In this document: piece by piece, positions 39,975 through 50,069 of the stretch | How the letters are laid out: the number at the start of each line of letters is the position of its first letter | Position numbering within the stretch: position 1 is the stretch's first letter | NCBI RefSeq assembly: GCF_001421885.1 | Contig: NZ_LMLH01000006.1 | Span: 83,502-147,501, forward strand | DNA: 64,000 nt | Source of the DNA: Pseudomonas sp. Leaf48 | GTDB lineage: Bacteria; Pseudomonadota; Gammaproteobacteria; Pseudomonadales; Pseudomonadaceae | Reading direction: 5' to 3' | Translations under genes and position numbers: made by a program | The notes under the pieces: model-generated | What the model saw: the letters and a program-made list of their open reading frames with translations, nothing else | What the model was told of the DNA's origin: nothing | The model's database searches: none

Positions 39975-41390
39975 CTATTGAGACTCGGCAATCCCCAAGG
40001 CCGCCATCTTCTTGTAAAGCGTCGACCGCCCAAGCCCCAGCCGGGCCGCCGCCTCAATCACCTTGCCGCCGCATTGTGCGAGGGTGGTCTCAATCAAATG
40101 CCGATCGAAACGCTCCCGCGCCGCGCTGAACGTTTCATGGGCCAGCGGCTCAAGGGTCAAGGGCGCCACACGCTCCACCGGGGTGAAGGTGCCAATGGCC
40201 GCACGGATATCCGCAGTTGTCAGGCGCAAGTCATCGCTAAGCAGGGCGGCTCGCTCCAGTACGTTGCGCAGTTCGCGAATGTTCCCCGGCCAGGCGTGCT
40301 GGGCCAGTAGCTCCAGCGCTTCGTGATGCAATTCATGCTGGCTGCGCAGTTCCTCAAGGATCGCTTCACTGAGCGCCGGCACGTCGTCGAGGCGGTCGCG
40401 CAGGGGCGGGACCTGAATCGGCAACACATTGAGGCGGTAATACAGATCGGCGCGAAACTCGCCGCGCTTGATGGCCGCTTCGAGGTCCGTGGACGTCGCG
40501 GCGATCACTCGCACATCGCTTTGAATCATTTCGTTGGAGCCGACCGGTTCGAACTCTTTTTCCTGCAGCACCCGCAGCAGTTTGCTTTGCAGGGGCAGCG
40601 GCATGTCGCCGATTTCATCAAGGAACAAAGTGCCGCCCTGGGCGATCTGCAACTTGCCGGCGCGGCCCTTGCGATCGGCTCCGGTAAAGGCGCCAGGGGC
40701 CGTGCCGAAGAACTCGGCCTCCAGCAACGACTCGGGAATCGCCGCACTGTTGATGCTGACGAAGGCCTTGTGCGCTCGCGGCGAGGCATTGTGGATGGCC
40801 TGGGCCAGCAACTCCTTGCCCGTGCCGGTTTCGCCCAGCAGCAACACCGGCGATTCGGTGCTGGCACTGCGTCGGGCACGGCGCTTGACTTCGAGGCTGG
40901 CTGCGCTGGTGCCGATGAAGTGGGCGAAGTTGTACTTGGTCTGCCGCGCGCGTAACAGCGAGCGGGTGGAGGCCAGTTCTTCCTGCATGCTCATGTAGCG
41001 CTTGAGCATGGGTGAAAGGCTGCGCAATTCATCGAACAGGGCAAAGCCGATGGCGCCGATCACCACGCCGGTGTCGTCGTGAATTGGCAGGCGCATGACC
41101 ACCAGCGGTTCTTTTGAGGTGTCCTGCATGTCGAGCAATATCGGCCGACCAGTGCGCACCACTTCGCGCAACAGACTGCCGGGAATAACGCTTTCGCAGG
41201 GTTTACCGATGGCAATTTCCGCCGATTCCAGGCCGAAACGGCGGGCATAGCGCTCGTTCATCCAGACGATGTTGGCGTCGCGGTCGACAATCACCGTGCC
41301 TTCGCTGGATTGCTCGATGATCTCGAACAGCGAGCGGATCGCCAGCAGGCGCACGCGCTGGTAGTCCTTGAGGTTTTCGGTGGTGTTCAT
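39975..41390 (-). CDS. Sigma-54-dependent transcriptional activator with PAS domain
   Basis: The 471-aa product has an N-terminal PAS sensor (about 20-130), a central AAA+ domain with Walker A GETGTGKE, the sigma-54-contacting GAFTGA loop, and a C-terminal Fis-type helix-turn-helix (VIEAAARLGLGRSTLYKKM). It is expected to bind upstream of the permease gene and activate the sigma-54 promoter at 39724-39738. The signal is probably 3-hydroxybutyrate or a related metabolite; that is inferred from context only. It lies divergently located in function but on the same strand, upstream of the permease operon. Confidence 0.93.
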   Translation of the reverse strand: MNTTENLKDYQRVRLLAIRSLFEIIEQSSEGTVIVDRDANIVWMNERYARRFGLESAEIAIGKPCESVIPGSLLREVVRTGRPILLDMQDTSKEPLVVMRLPIHDDTGVVIGAIGFALFDELRSLSPMLKRYMSMQEELASTRSLLRARQTKYNFAHFIGTSAASLEVKRRARRSASTESPVLLLGETGTGKELLAQAIHNASPRAHKAFVSINSAAIPESLLEAEFFGTAPGAFTGADRKGRAGKLQIAQGGTLFLDEIGDMPLPLQSKLLRVLQEKEFEPVGSNEMIQSDVRVIAATSTDLEAAIKRGEFRADLYYRLNVLPIQVPPLRDRLDDVPALSEAILEELRSQHELHHEALELLAQHAWPGNIRELRNVLERAALLSDDLRLTTADIRAAIGTFTPVERVAPLTLEPLAHETFSAARERFDRHLIETTLAQCGGKVIEAAARLGLGRSTLYKKMAALGIAESQ

Positions 41391-41460
41391 CTGTAGCGTC
41401 CATTTTTGGGATCAAGATCAAAAGATCGCAGCCTGCGGCAGCTCACAGGGAATGCGGTCC

Positions 41461-41487
41461 CCTGTGGGAGTGAGCCTGCTCGCGATT
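41461..41487. repeat. Single degenerate REP
   Basis: CCTGTGGGAGTGAGCCTGCT followed by CGCGATT is a lone imperfect copy of the GTGGGAGCGGGCTTGCTCGCGA family. Confidence 0.7.
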
Positions 41488-41518
41488 GTCGCGACGCGGT
41501 CTGAAGCCTGGCACTGAA

Positions 41519-43096
41519 TCATGCATGCCCCAAAAGCGCCGCCGCCAACAGCTCCTTGGTATACGGATGCTGCGGCGAATCGAACACGTCATGGCTGGCG
41601 CCGCTTTCCACCACTTTGCCATCCTTGATCACGATCATGTCGTGAGCCAGGGCGCGCACCACCGCAAGGTCATGGCTGATGAACAGGTAGGTCAATCCGT
41701 ATTTTTCCTGAAGCTGGCGGAGCAGGGCGACCACCTGTTTTTGCACGGTGCGGTCCAGCGCCGAGGTCGGCTCATCGAGCAGGATCAATTCGGGCTTGAG
41801 CACCAGTGCCCGGGCAATGGCGATGCGTTGGCGTTGGCCGCCGGAAAATTCGTGAGGGTAGCGATGACGGCTCTGCGGGTCGAGGCCGACCTCCGTCAGT
41901 GCCCGTTTAACTTCAGCATTACATTGCTCGGCGCTCAGCTGACGATGCACTTGCAGGCCTTCGCTGATGATCTGCGCCACGGACATTCTGGGGCTGAGGC
42001 TGCCGAAAGGGTCCTGAAACACCACCTGCATCTTCTTGCGCCACGGCCTCAGCTGCTTTTGCGTCAAGCCGTCCAGCGCCTCGCCCTGGAAGCGAATGCT
42101 GCCTTCGGAATCGAGCAGACGCAGGATCGCCTGACCCAGAGTGGACTTGCCCGAACCGGATTCGCCGACAATGCCCAGGGTTTTGCCGCGCTGGATGTTC
42201 AGGCTGATGCCGTCCACGGCTTTGAGGTACGTCTTGCGCTGGAACAGGCCGCCACTGACGGCGAACTGCACCTGCAAATTATCCACCTCCAGTACGTTTT
42301 CGCGCTGGTCTCGGGGCAGGGCTTCACCTTCCGGTTCGGCGTTCAACAGCTCGCAGCTGTAAGGGTGTTTCGGCTCGTTGAAGAGCGTTTCACAAGGCGC
42401 CTGCTCGACAATTTCCCCGGCCTTCATCACGCACACCCGCTGGGCGATGCTGCGCACCAGGTTGAGGTCGTGGCTGATCAGCAGCAGCGACATGCCCAGC
42501 CGATGTTGCAGGGATTTGAGCAGCAACAGGATCTTGCGCTGCACCGTCACATCCAGTGCGGTGGTCGGCTCGTCGGCGATCAGCAACTCCGGCTCGCAAG
42601 CCAGGGCCATGGCAATCATCACCCGCTGACGCTGGCCCCCGGACAATTGATGCGGATAGGCCTTGAGTCGTTCCTCGGCTTTCTGAATGCCCACCAGATG
42701 CAGCAGTTCAAGAATCCGTGCCCGCGCCGCTTTACCGGCCAGGCCTTTATGCACCAGCAACGTCTCGCCAATCTGCTTTTCGATGCTGTGCAGCGGATTG
42801 AGCGAGGTCATCGGCTCCTGGAAAATCATCGCAATGCGATTGCCGCGCAACTGACGCAGTTTTTTGCCCTCGGCCCCCACCAGCTCCTGGCCGCGATAAC
42901 GGATGCTGCCGGTCGTCTCGGTGCCGCATTCGGGGAGCAATTGCAGGATCGAGTGGGCGGTGACCGACTTGCCCGAGCCCGACTCGCCGACCAGCGCCAG
43001 GCATTCGCCGGGGCGGATATCCAGGTTCAGGTTGCGCACCACGGTCTGGCCGCTGAAGGCGACGCTGAGGTCACGGATTTCGATCAGGTTAAGCAT
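41519..43096 (-). CDS. yejF: Peptide ABC transporter, double ATP-binding protein (YejF)
   Basis: The 525-aa product contains two complete ABC ATPase domains (about 1-260 and 275-520), each with Walker A GESGSGKS, signature LSGGQRQR or FSGGQRQR, and Walker B. This tandem form is typical of YejF. It energises import by the YejABE complex at the inner membrane. It is last of the yejA-yejB-yejE-yejF group; 27 bp separate it from yejE. Confidence 0.95.
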   Translation of the reverse strand: MLNLIEIRDLSVAFSGQTVVRNLNLDIRPGECLALVGESGSGKSVTAHSILQLLPECGTETTGSIRYRGQELVGAEGKKLRQLRGNRIAMIFQEPMTSLNPLHSIEKQIGETLLVHKGLAGKAARARILELLHLVGIQKAEERLKAYPHQLSGGQRQRVMIAMALACEPELLIADEPTTALDVTVQRKILLLLKSLQHRLGMSLLLISHDLNLVRSIAQRVCVMKAGEIVEQAPCETLFNEPKHPYSCELLNAEPEGEALPRDQRENVLEVDNLQVQFAVSGGLFQRKTYLKAVDGISLNIQRGKTLGIVGESGSGKSTLGQAILRLLDSEGSIRFQGEALDGLTQKQLRPWRKKMQVVFQDPFGSLSPRMSVAQIISEGLQVHRQLSAEQCNAEVKRALTEVGLDPQSRHRYPHEFSGGQRQRIAIARALVLKPELILLDEPTSALDRTVQKQVVALLRQLQEKYGLTYLFISHDLAVVRALAHDMIVIKDGKVVESGASHDVFDSPQHPYTKELLAAALLGHA

Positions 43097-43123
43097 ATCA
43101 ATGTCCGTTGCATGGCCATGTCT

Positions 43124-44146
43124 TCAGGAGCGAGGGTCGAACGCATCGCGCAACGCCTCGCCGATAAACACCAGTAGGGAAAGAATCAGCGCCAGGGTGA
43201 AGAATGCGGTTAGCCCCAGCCAGGGGGCTTGCAGGTTCTGCTTGCCCTGGCCGATCAGTTCGCCCAGCGAAGCGCTGCCGGCGGGCATGCCGAAGCCGAG
43301 AAAGTCCAGCGCCGTCAGGGTCGAGATGGCCCCGGTCAGAATGAACGGCAGGTAACTCAAGGTCGCATTCATGGCATTGGGCAGAATGTGCCGCACGATG
43401 ACTTTGCGGTCGGTCAGGCCCAATGCGCGAGCGGCTTTGACGTATTCCAGGTTGCGCCCGCGCAGGAACTCGGCGCGCACCACGTCCACCAGCGCCAACC
43501 ATGAAAACAGCGCCATGATCCCCAGCAGCCACCAGAAATTCGGTTCGACGAATCCCGAGAGGATGATCAGCAGGTACAGCACCGGCAAACCGGACCAGAC
43601 CTCGAGCAGGCGCTGGCCGAGCAGATCGACCCAGCCACCGTAGTATCCTTGCAGGGCGCCGGCGGCGATGCCGATCAGGGCACTGACAAGGGTCAGCATC
43701 AAGGCAAACAGGATCGACACCCGGGCGCCGAAAATCACCCGGGCCAATACATCGCGGGCCTGGTCGTCGGTGCCCAGCCAATTCACGCTGGAGGGCGGGC
43801 TGGGTGCCGGTTTGTTCAGGTCATAGTTCGGCGTGTCGTCGCTGAACGGGATCGGCGGAAACAGCAGCCAGCCGCCGTCTTTCTTGATCAGCTGCTGTAC
43901 GTAGTCGCTGCGGTAATCGGCCTGGAACGGCAACTGCCCGCCGAACTCCTGTTCGGTATAGCGCTTGAGGGCAGGGAAGTACCACTGGCCCTGATAACTG
44001 ACCATCAGCGGTTTGTCGTTGGCGATCAGTTCGCCGCCCAGGGTCAGCATGAACAGACCGATAAACAACCACAGCGACCACCAGCCACGACGGTTTTTCT
44101 TGAAGCGCTCGAAGCGGCGACGGGCCAGCGGAGAAAGCTTGAGCAT
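43124..44146 (-). CDS. yejE: Peptide ABC transporter permease (YejE)
   Basis: The 340-aa product is a DppC/OppC-type permease with an N-terminal cytoplasmic arm, TM1 near WWSLWLFIGLFMLTLGGEL, a long periplasmic loop, and the conserved EAA loop (EYVKAARALGLTDRKVI). The ATG at 44146 overlaps the yejB stop by one base (TGATG). The long loop between TM1 and TM2 (about 45-145) matches E. coli YejE. Confidence 0.95.
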   Translation of the reverse strand: MLKLSPLARRRFERFKKNRRGWWSLWLFIGLFMLTLGGELIANDKPLMVSYQGQWYFPALKRYTEQEFGGQLPFQADYRSDYVQQLIKKDGGWLLFPPIPFSDDTPNYDLNKPAPSPPSSVNWLGTDDQARDVLARVIFGARVSILFALMLTLVSALIGIAAGALQGYYGGWVDLLGQRLLEVWSGLPVLYLLIILSGFVEPNFWWLLGIMALFSWLALVDVVRAEFLRGRNLEYVKAARALGLTDRKVIVRHILPNAMNATLSYLPFILTGAISTLTALDFLGFGMPAGSASLGELIGQGKQNLQAPWLGLTAFFTLALILSLLVFIGEALRDAFDPRS

Positions 44147-45207
44147 CAGGCATTCCTCGCGGCGAAGTCGATGCGCGGGTCGACGAGGGTGTAGCAAAGA
44201 TCGCCGACCAGTTTTATCAGCAGGCCGAACAGGGTGAAGATGAACAGTGAACCGAACACCACCGGATAGTCCCGCGACACCGCGGCTTCGTAACTCATGC
44301 GCCCCAGACCATCGAGGGAGAAGATCACTTCGATCAGCAGCGAGCCGGCAAAGAACACGCTGATAAAGGCCTGGGGGATGCCCGATACCACCAGCAGCAT
44401 GGCGTTGCGGAACACGTGGCCGTACAGCACCCGCCGCTCGCTCAAGCCCTTGGCGCGGGCGGTGACCACGTATTGACGGGTGATTTCATTGAGGAACGAG
44501 TTTTTCGTCAGGATGGTGAGTGTGGCGAAACCGCCGATCACCAGCGCCGTCACCGGCAGGACCAGGTGCCAGAAGTAATCGGCGACCTTGCCCAGGGTCG
44601 ACAGCGAATCGAAGTTGTCCGAGACCAGCCCGCGAACCGGGAACCAGTTCAACGAGGTGCCGCCGGCAAATACCACGATCAGGAACATGGCGAACAGGAA
44701 TGCCGGCATGGCGTAGCCGATGATGATCGCGGTGCTGCTCCAGATATCGAAATGGCTGCCATGGTGCACAGCCTTGCGGATGCCCAGGGGAATCGACACC
44801 AGGTAGGTGATCAGCGTCGCCCATAACCCGAGGGAAATGGTGACCGGCATTTTTTCCAGGATCAGGTCAGTGACCGTGGCGCCCCGGAAGAAGCTTTTGC
44901 CGAAGTCCAGGCGTGCGTAACTGGTGAGCATCAGCCACAGGCGCTCGTGGGCCGGTTTGTCGAAACCGTACTGTTTTTCGATGTCTTTGATCAGCTTTGG
45001 ATCCAGGCCGCGACTGGCCCGGGAAGTGCCGCTCATGGCTTCACTGGAACCGCCGCCGACCGCGGCACCGCCTATGCCTTGCAGGTGGGCGATGGCCTGT
45101 TCCACCGGCCCGCCCGGCGCGGCCTGGACGATGACGAAGTTGACCAGCAGGATGATCACCAGCGTCGGGATGATCAACAGCAGGCGCCGCAATATGTAAG
45201 CCCACAT
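44146..45207 (-). CDS. yejB: Peptide ABC transporter permease (YejB)
   Basis: The 353-aa product is a DppB/OppB-type permease beginning [19 protein letters not shown], with the EAA loop ([20 protein letters not shown]) near residue 240. Together with YejE it forms the membrane channel. The ATG at 45207 overlaps the yejA stop by one base (TGATG), again indicating translational coupling. The upstream in-frame extension to 45291 is inside yejA and is not used. Confidence 0.95.
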   Translation of the reverse strand: MWAYILRRLLLIIPTLVIILLVNFVIVQAAPGGPVEQAIAHLQGIGGAAVGGGSSEAMSGTSRASRGLDPKLIKDIEKQYGFDKPAHERLWLMLTSYARLDFGKSFFRGATVTDLILEKMPVTISLGLWATLITYLVSIPLGIRKAVHHGSHFDIWSSTAIIIGYAMPAFLFAMFLIVVFAGGTSLNWFPVRGLVSDNFDSLSTLGKVADYFWHLVLPVTALVIGGFATLTILTKNSFLNEITRQYVVTARAKGLSERRVLYGHVFRNAMLLVVSGIPQAFISVFFAGSLLIEVIFSLDGLGRMSYEAAVSRDYPVVFGSLFIFTLFGLLIKLVGDLCYTLVDPRIDFAARNA

Positions 45208-47075
45208 CAGTGCGGCCCTCCGGGTCTGCCTCGGCGGATGCGCTCGGCGGTCATTTGCTGGTTGGTCAGTGGTGTGCGGCTCATTTCCCACCAGCTTTCG
45301 ATGGCTTCGTCATTGCTCGCCTGCACGTCCGGGATGCCGAAGCGGTTCCACCATACTGTGGAGGTGCCCGGTGGGTAATAGTTGGGAATCCAGTAGTAGT
45401 TCCATTGCAGCACCCGGTCCAGCGCGTGGGCATAGCGCAGCATTTCAGGCTGGGTATCGGCCCGCACCAGGCCTTTGATCAGGCTGTCCACCGCAGGGTT
45501 GCTCAACACCATGTAGTTGTTGGAGCCCGGATCGGTCGCCGCCACCGAGCCGAAATAGTTGAACAACTCGCCCCCCGCAGAGGTGGTGACCGGGTAGCCG
45601 GTGACGATCATGTCGTAGTCGCGGCTCATCAGGCGGTTGACGTACTGGGACGAATCGATGCGGCGGATGTTCAGGTCGATGCCGATCTGTTTCAAGGTGC
45701 GCTTATAAGGCAGCAGCAAACGGTCCAGACCGTTCTGGCTGACCAGGAAGGTAAAGCTCAGTGGCTCACCGTTGGCGTTGACCAGATGATCACCGTCCGG
45801 TTTCCAGCCGGCCTGTTCGAGCAAGTCCAGAGCTTGCAATTGCTTGTCGCGAATCAGGCCGCTGCCATCGGTTTTCGGTGCCTCGAACACCTGGGTGAAA
45901 ACTTCGTCGGGAATCTGCCCGCGCAAGGGTTCGAGAATCGCCAGCTCGCCGGCATCCGGCAATTGTCGGGCGGCAAGGTCCGTGTTGGAAAAGAAGCTCT
46001 GCTGGCGGATGTACAGGTTGCGCATCATCTGCCGGTTGCTCCATTCGAAATCCCAGAGCATCACCAGCGCCTGACGCACCCGGCGATCCTGGAACATCGG
46101 TTTTTGCAGATTGAACACAAAACCCTGGGACGGCTGCGGCGCCTGGGTCGCCAGATGGGCCTTTTGCAGGCGGCCGTCGCTCAGGGCCGGGCTTTCGTAG
46201 CCGATGGAGTATCCGGTGGCGGAAAACTCGCGGTTGTAGTCGTAGGCACCACCGCGCAGTACCTGGCGTGCCACGTCGGTATCGCCGAAGTACTCGATGC
46301 TGAACAGGTCGAAGTTGTACAGTCCGCGACTGACCGGCAAGTCCTTGCCCCACCAGTCGGGGTTGCGTTCGAAGGTGATGCTGCGCCCGGAGTCGACCTT
46401 GCTCACTTTATATGGACCGCTGCCCAGGGGGGGCTCGTAACCGCCGCCATCGGCGAAGTCGCGGGTGCTCCACCAGTGCTGGGGAAGCACCGGCAAGGTC
46501 GCGATGTCCAGCGCCAGGGTGCGGTTTTGATTGTTTTTGAAATCGAAGCGAACGGTCAGCGGCGCTTCCACTTCGACGCTTTTGACGTCGGCGAACTGGG
46601 TGCGATAACGCAGGCTGCCCTGGGTCATCAGCAAGTCGAAGGTATAGTGCACGTCTTGGGCAGTGATCGGTTTGCCATCGGCAAAACGCGCGTTGGGGTT
46701 GAGCTGGAAACGCAAGGACAGGCCGTCCTCGGAACGCTCCATTGTCTGCGCCACCAGGCCGTACACGGTATAAGGTTCATCGAGCGAGCGCTGGGCCAGA
46801 GGGGAGTAGAGCAGGCCGTCGATCTGTGCGACGCCGATACCCTTGTCGATGTAGGGCAATATATGGTCGAAGTGCCCGATTTCGATCGCCGAACGACGCA
46901 TGGCACCACCCTTGGGGGCCTGGGCATTGGTGTAGTCGAAATGACTGAAACCGGCAGGGTATTTGGCCGGTTCGCCGTACACGGTCATTGCATGTTGTGG
47001 TGCGGCATTCACACCAGCGGCACTCAATAGCAGGGCCACGGCAGTGAACAACAGGGTCGGGAAAGCCAGTCGCAT
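45207..47075 (-). CDS. yejA: Extracellular solute-binding protein (YejA), peptide uptake
   Basis: The 622-aa product begins with a signal peptide of about 24 residues ([26 protein letters not shown]), so it is periplasmic. It belongs to the OppA-type binding-protein family (SBP family 5). The yej importer of enterobacteria takes up oligopeptides, including microcin C, so this system may be a route for peptide antibiotics; specificity here is not proven. It is the first gene of the operon. No promoter can be assigned confidently in the 130 bp upstream. Confidence 0.93.
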   Translation of the reverse strand: MRLAFPTLLFTAVALLLSAAGVNAAPQHAMTVYGEPAKYPAGFSHFDYTNAQAPKGGAMRRSAIEIGHFDHILPYIDKGIGVAQIDGLLYSPLAQRSLDEPYTVYGLVAQTMERSEDGLSLRFQLNPNARFADGKPITAQDVHYTFDLLMTQGSLRYRTQFADVKSVEVEAPLTVRFDFKNNQNRTLALDIATLPVLPQHWWSTRDFADGGGYEPPLGSGPYKVSKVDSGRSITFERNPDWWGKDLPVSRGLYNFDLFSIEYFGDTDVARQVLRGGAYDYNREFSATGYSIGYESPALSDGRLQKAHLATQAPQPSQGFVFNLQKPMFQDRRVRQALVMLWDFEWSNRQMMRNLYIRQQSFFSNTDLAARQLPDAGELAILEPLRGQIPDEVFTQVFEAPKTDGSGLIRDKQLQALDLLEQAGWKPDGDHLVNANGEPLSFTFLVSQNGLDRLLLPYKRTLKQIGIDLNIRRIDSSQYVNRLMSRDYDMIVTGYPVTTSAGGELFNYFGSVAATDPGSNNYMVLSNPAVDSLIKGLVRADTQPEMLRYAHALDRVLQWNYYWIPNYYPPGTSTVWWNRFGIPDVQASNDEAIESWWEMSRTPLTNQQMTAERIRRGRPGGPH

Positions 47076-47160
47076 TGTCAGTCTTAGAGCCGGGTGGTCG
47101 TTAACGACAATTTGTACGCTAGCGGCGCGTCCCTCGCCAGCCTATTACGTGTGCGAAACA

Positions 47161-47188
47161 CAACGGCCCGCCAAAAGGCGGGCCGTTG
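47161..47188 (-). terminator. Terminator-like hairpin after the second parvulin gene
   Basis: CAACGGCCCGCC pairs perfectly with GGCGGGCCGTTG around an AAAA loop, between the parvulin stop and the yejA start. The T-run is short, so efficiency is uncertain. Confidence 0.65.
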
Positions 47189-47209
47189 CATGCAAATTGC
47201 GCGAATCGA

Positions 47210-47491
47210 TCAGTCCTGACGGCTGGTCACTTCCAGCAGGTGATAGCCGAACTGGGTCTTGACCGGGCCTTGCACGACATTGAGCGGCGCGCTGAAGACT
47301 ACGGTGTCGAATTCCTTGACCATCTGGCCAGGACCGAACGAACCCAGGTCACCACCCTGACGGCTGGATGGGCAAGTGGAGTTTGCCTTGGCAACTTCGC
47401 CGAAATCGGCACCGCCCTCGATTTGGGCCTTGAGTTCGTTGCACTTGGCTTCGCTGGCAACAAGGATGTGACGGGCAGAGGCTTTAGCCAT
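47210..47491 (-). CDS. Parvulin-type peptidyl-prolyl isomerase, short cytoplasmic form (second copy)
   Basis: The 93-aa product is a single parvulin domain like that at 32265-32540, with HILVAS, CPSSRQGGDLG and FGYHLLEV motifs at equivalent positions. The two are clearly diverged paralogues. No signal peptide is present. It stands alone between the lipase and yejA, preceded by AAAGGAG and followed by a hairpin. Confidence 0.94.
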   Translation of the reverse strand: MAKASARHILVASEAKCNELKAQIEGGADFGEVAKANSTCPSSRQGGDLGSFGPGQMVKEFDTVVFSAPLNVVQGPVKTQFGYHLLEVTSRQD

Positions 47492-47598
47492 GGAAAAATA
47501 CTCCTTTCAATGTTCGGTAAAGTGCTGAGCCTACCGGATTCAGTGATGTATTTCTCCTCAAAGTTCCCTGGTGCGCGGGATTCGCGGCGGGACACTTC

Positions 47599-48480
47599 TT
47601 ATAACCCGGCATTGATCAGGCGTTCGGCGTGGCGTACATAGAGTTCAACCGGGTCAATGCCAGAACGAAGCCGGCCGGCTGGCTGGGCGATGCTGTCCAG
47701 GTGATCCAGCGCATAGTCGGAGCGGATGACGGTGCCCAGGTGGGAGCTGTAACGCCCGACCATGCCGTCGTTCTGGTCGGCCTCGGTGGTGAAGAAGCGG
47801 GAAAAGGACCGGCATATGGCGTGGAACGGGTTGAGCGCGTTGAGCCCTTCGTCGAGGATGCGTTCCTGCAGGACACCGCTCCATGAGTAATAACGAACAC
47901 CATTGACCAATTCCTGGCCCATGCCGCCCCAGTTTTGCGGTAGCCCCTGAGGGTACTTGTCGTTGAAAGCCCCCACACCCTCGGTGGTCAGGGCGTTCAG
48001 GGCGGCGATAGCGCTCTGCGGCATGTAATGATCGTCGCTGAGCGCCGCGAGCAAATCGGCGAACAGCGTCACGGCTTTGTCGGCGACCTTTTCCGGCAGA
48101 CGTCCTGGCGTGAGCGCCTTGCGCAGGAAATCGGCCAGCTCCGAGCCATGGTTTGGCCCACTGACCGAAGTCACCGAGGCAATCGCGGCCGGATCCATCG
48201 CTGCGGCATAACGCGCGGCCAGTGCACCCTGGCTATGGCCGATCAGGTTGACTTTGCTGGAGCCCGTTCCTTGCAACACCCGTTCGATCTGCCCCAGCAA
48301 CTGATCACCGCGTATCTCGTTGCTATGGGTGGCCGACAAGTGCGGGACGAATACTCTCGCCCCCGCATTTCTCAGGGCTTGCCTGATGTCATGAAAGAGC
48401 TCGAATTTGCCGATCCGATCGAAGCCCAATAATCCATGAACCAGCAGTATCGGGTAGCAGGTGTTTGCATTCCTTTGCAT
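47599..48480 (-). CDS. Triacylglycerol lipase, Pseudomonas fragi type (family I.1)
   Basis: The 293-aa product is an alpha/beta-hydrolase with the oxyanion motif VHGLLGFD, the nucleophile S83 in GHSQG, and later Asp (NDGMVGR) and His (DYALDHLD) positions of the triad. It resembles the small P. fragi lipase, which also lacks the signal peptide and lid disulfide of P. aeruginosa LipA. No lipase chaperone (foldase) gene lies nearby, consistent with that type. Export, if any, is unclear. Confidence 0.9.
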   Translation of the reverse strand: MQRNANTCYPILLVHGLLGFDRIGKFELFHDIRQALRNAGARVFVPHLSATHSNEIRGDQLLGQIERVLQGTGSSKVNLIGHSQGALAARYAAAMDPAAIASVTSVSGPNHGSELADFLRKALTPGRLPEKVADKAVTLFADLLAALSDDHYMPQSAIAALNALTTEGVGAFNDKYPQGLPQNWGGMGQELVNGVRYYSWSGVLQERILDEGLNALNPFHAICRSFSRFFTTEADQNDGMVGRYSSHLGTVIRSDYALDHLDSIAQPAGRLRSGIDPVELYVRHAERLINAGL

Positions 48481-48658
48481 ATTCGTACCTTTGCGCAGAC
48501 GTTCTGGTGAGTGAAATTGCGCCTCACTCTAAAACACTGGGCGGTGGCGGGATGTATGAAAGGTCCGCCCCGGTCTGAAGAAAACGGCATAGGGGCAGTA
48601 CGAAAGCCCGGATTGTGTCGCGTTCTTCGTCGCAGTGTTTCGGCACCTTTCACAGTGG

Positions 48659-49732
48659 TTAAGCCCTGTCTGCCCGCAGCCTTTGTGCAGCCTGACGCAA
48701 CAGTTGTTCCGTGTCGGTCCAGCCCAGGCAGCCATCCGTCACCGAGACGCCGTACTGCAACGTCGAGCCCAGCGCTTGGCAACCCTCGAACAAGTGGCTT
48801 TCGATCATCACACCCATCAGCGAGCGATCGCCTTGCAGGCGTTGTTCGAGTACATCGTTGAACACTGCCGGTTGACGCAGCGGGTCCTTGCCGCTGTTGG
48901 CGTGGCTGCAATCGACCATGATCCGCGCCGGGATCTTCAGTCGGGTCAGGTCACTCTTCACCTGGGCGACGCTGTTGCGGTCGTAGTTGGCTCCGCGATG
49001 ACCGCCGCGCAGTACCAGGTGCGTATCCGAATTGCCAGGGGTATGAATAATTGCCGGGTGGCCCTGGCTGTCGACACCGAAATGACGATGGGGGTGGGCC
49101 GCGGAGCGCATGGCGTCGCTGGCCACACCGACGCCGCCATCGGTTCCGTTCTTGAACCCTACCGGCATGTCCAGGCCGCTGGCCATTTCCCGATGGATCT
49201 GCGACTCGGTGGTGCGGGCACCAATGGCCACCCAGCTCAACAGGTCGTCGAAGTAGCCGGCCGCCATCGGTTGCAGCAGTTCAGTCGCAACGGGCAGGCC
49301 GAGGCGGAGCATTTCGCGTATCAGTTCGCGCGACAGCGTGAGGCCTGCGGCCATGTCGTCGCTGCCGTCCAGGTGCGGATCGTAGGCCAGGCCTTTCCAG
49401 CCGACAGTGGTACGGGGTTTCTCGACGTAGGCGCGCATCACCAGCAGCATTTCGTCGCTGACCTCGGCGGCCAGGCGGGCGAGGTTACCGGCGTATTCCA
49501 GGGCTGACTGCGGATCGTGGATCGAGCAAGGGCCGACGATGACCAGAAGGCGAGAGTCTTCGCCGTTGAGGATCGCGCGAACCGCCTGGCGGTGGGCGCT
49601 GACTTGCTGGGTCAAGGCGTTGCAGAGGGGCAATTGCTGTTTGAGCTGCAACGAGCTTGGCAGACGCAGGGTCAGCGCTTCATTGGCAGGGCTCAGGGTG
49701 GACAGCGGCAGTGCGCAGGCGGACGAGTTCAT
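48659..49732 (-). CDS. 3-deoxy-7-phosphoheptulonate (DAHP) synthase, class I
   Basis: The 357-aa product condenses phosphoenolpyruvate and erythrose-4-phosphate, the first step of aromatic amino acid synthesis. The GPCSIHDP motif, KPRTTVGWKG, the RTTESQ region and the metal-binding CSHANSGK are present; the class is the AroFGH type. Which amino acid inhibits it cannot be read from sequence. The ATG at 49732 follows AGGAAGCC. Upstream lie a Phe/Tyr/Trp-rich leader peptide gene and a strong terminator, so transcription attenuation by aromatic amino acid supply is likely. A second small Tyr-rich ORF lies between terminator and gene. Confidence 0.93.
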   Translation of the reverse strand: MNSSACALPLSTLSPANEALTLRLPSSLQLKQQLPLCNALTQQVSAHRQAVRAILNGEDSRLLVIVGPCSIHDPQSALEYAGNLARLAAEVSDEMLLVMRAYVEKPRTTVGWKGLAYDPHLDGSDDMAAGLTLSRELIREMLRLGLPVATELLQPMAAGYFDDLLSWVAIGARTTESQIHREMASGLDMPVGFKNGTDGGVGVASDAMRSAAHPHRHFGVDSQGHPAIIHTPGNSDTHLVLRGGHRGANYDRNSVAQVKSDLTRLKIPARIMVDCSHANSGKDPLRQPAVFNDVLEQRLQGDRSLMGVMIESHLFEGCQALGSTLQYGVSVTDGCLGWTDTEQLLRQAAQRLRADRA

Positions 49733-49781
49733 ATTCAAGGCTTCCTGGGCTGGCGGCGGGTTGATGCCCGCGCGCTCGGCC

Positions 49782-49934
49782 CTACTGGGGTGTTCGACAA
49801 TTGGCCGGATTGGCTGCGTGTGTGTGCTTGCCACCTGTGGGTGACCGATCGGAGGCGGCAGGCTGTCCCGAGCGGAGGCTGCTAAATCGCCAGGCGGTAA
49901 AACTGTCGTAACGGTAATAAGTGGCGTAGTTCAT
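49782..49934 (-). CDS. Small Tyr-rich ORF between attenuator and DAHP synthase
   Basis: The 50-codon frame starts MNYATYYRYDSFTAW, with four Tyr in the first eight residues, and ends 49 bp before the DAHP synthase start. GAGGA lies 8 bases before the ATG. It could be a second regulatory peptide, or an accident of the leader region. It has no recognisable domain. Confidence 0.5.
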   Translation of the reverse strand: MNYATYYRYDSFTAWRFSSLRSGQPAASDRSPTGGKHTHAANPANCRTPQ

Positions 49935-49983
49935 TTTTGAATCCTCAAGTTGTCTGGTGTGTCGCTAAAAATGTGCGGGGCTG

Positions 49984-50022
49984 AAAAAACAAAACCCCCG
50001 GTCGGGAAGCCGACCGGGGGTT
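49984..50022 (-). terminator. Attenuator terminator before DAHP synthase
   Basis: On the minus strand, AACCCCCGGTCGG pairs perfectly with CCGACCGGGGGTT around a 4-nt loop (13 bp), followed by TTGTTTTTT. It lies about 50 nt after the leader peptide stop and 250 nt before the synthase gene, so it must be bypassed for expression. Confidence 0.9.
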
Positions 50023-50069
50023 GAGAATTCTCTGGTGGCGACCCGTTTAAAGTGGGCGCCGTGTGGGTA

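Noticed and set aside
45210..47030. 606-aa open frame opposite yejA
   Set aside because: Fully antisense to a clear binding-protein gene; no ribosome site or domain.
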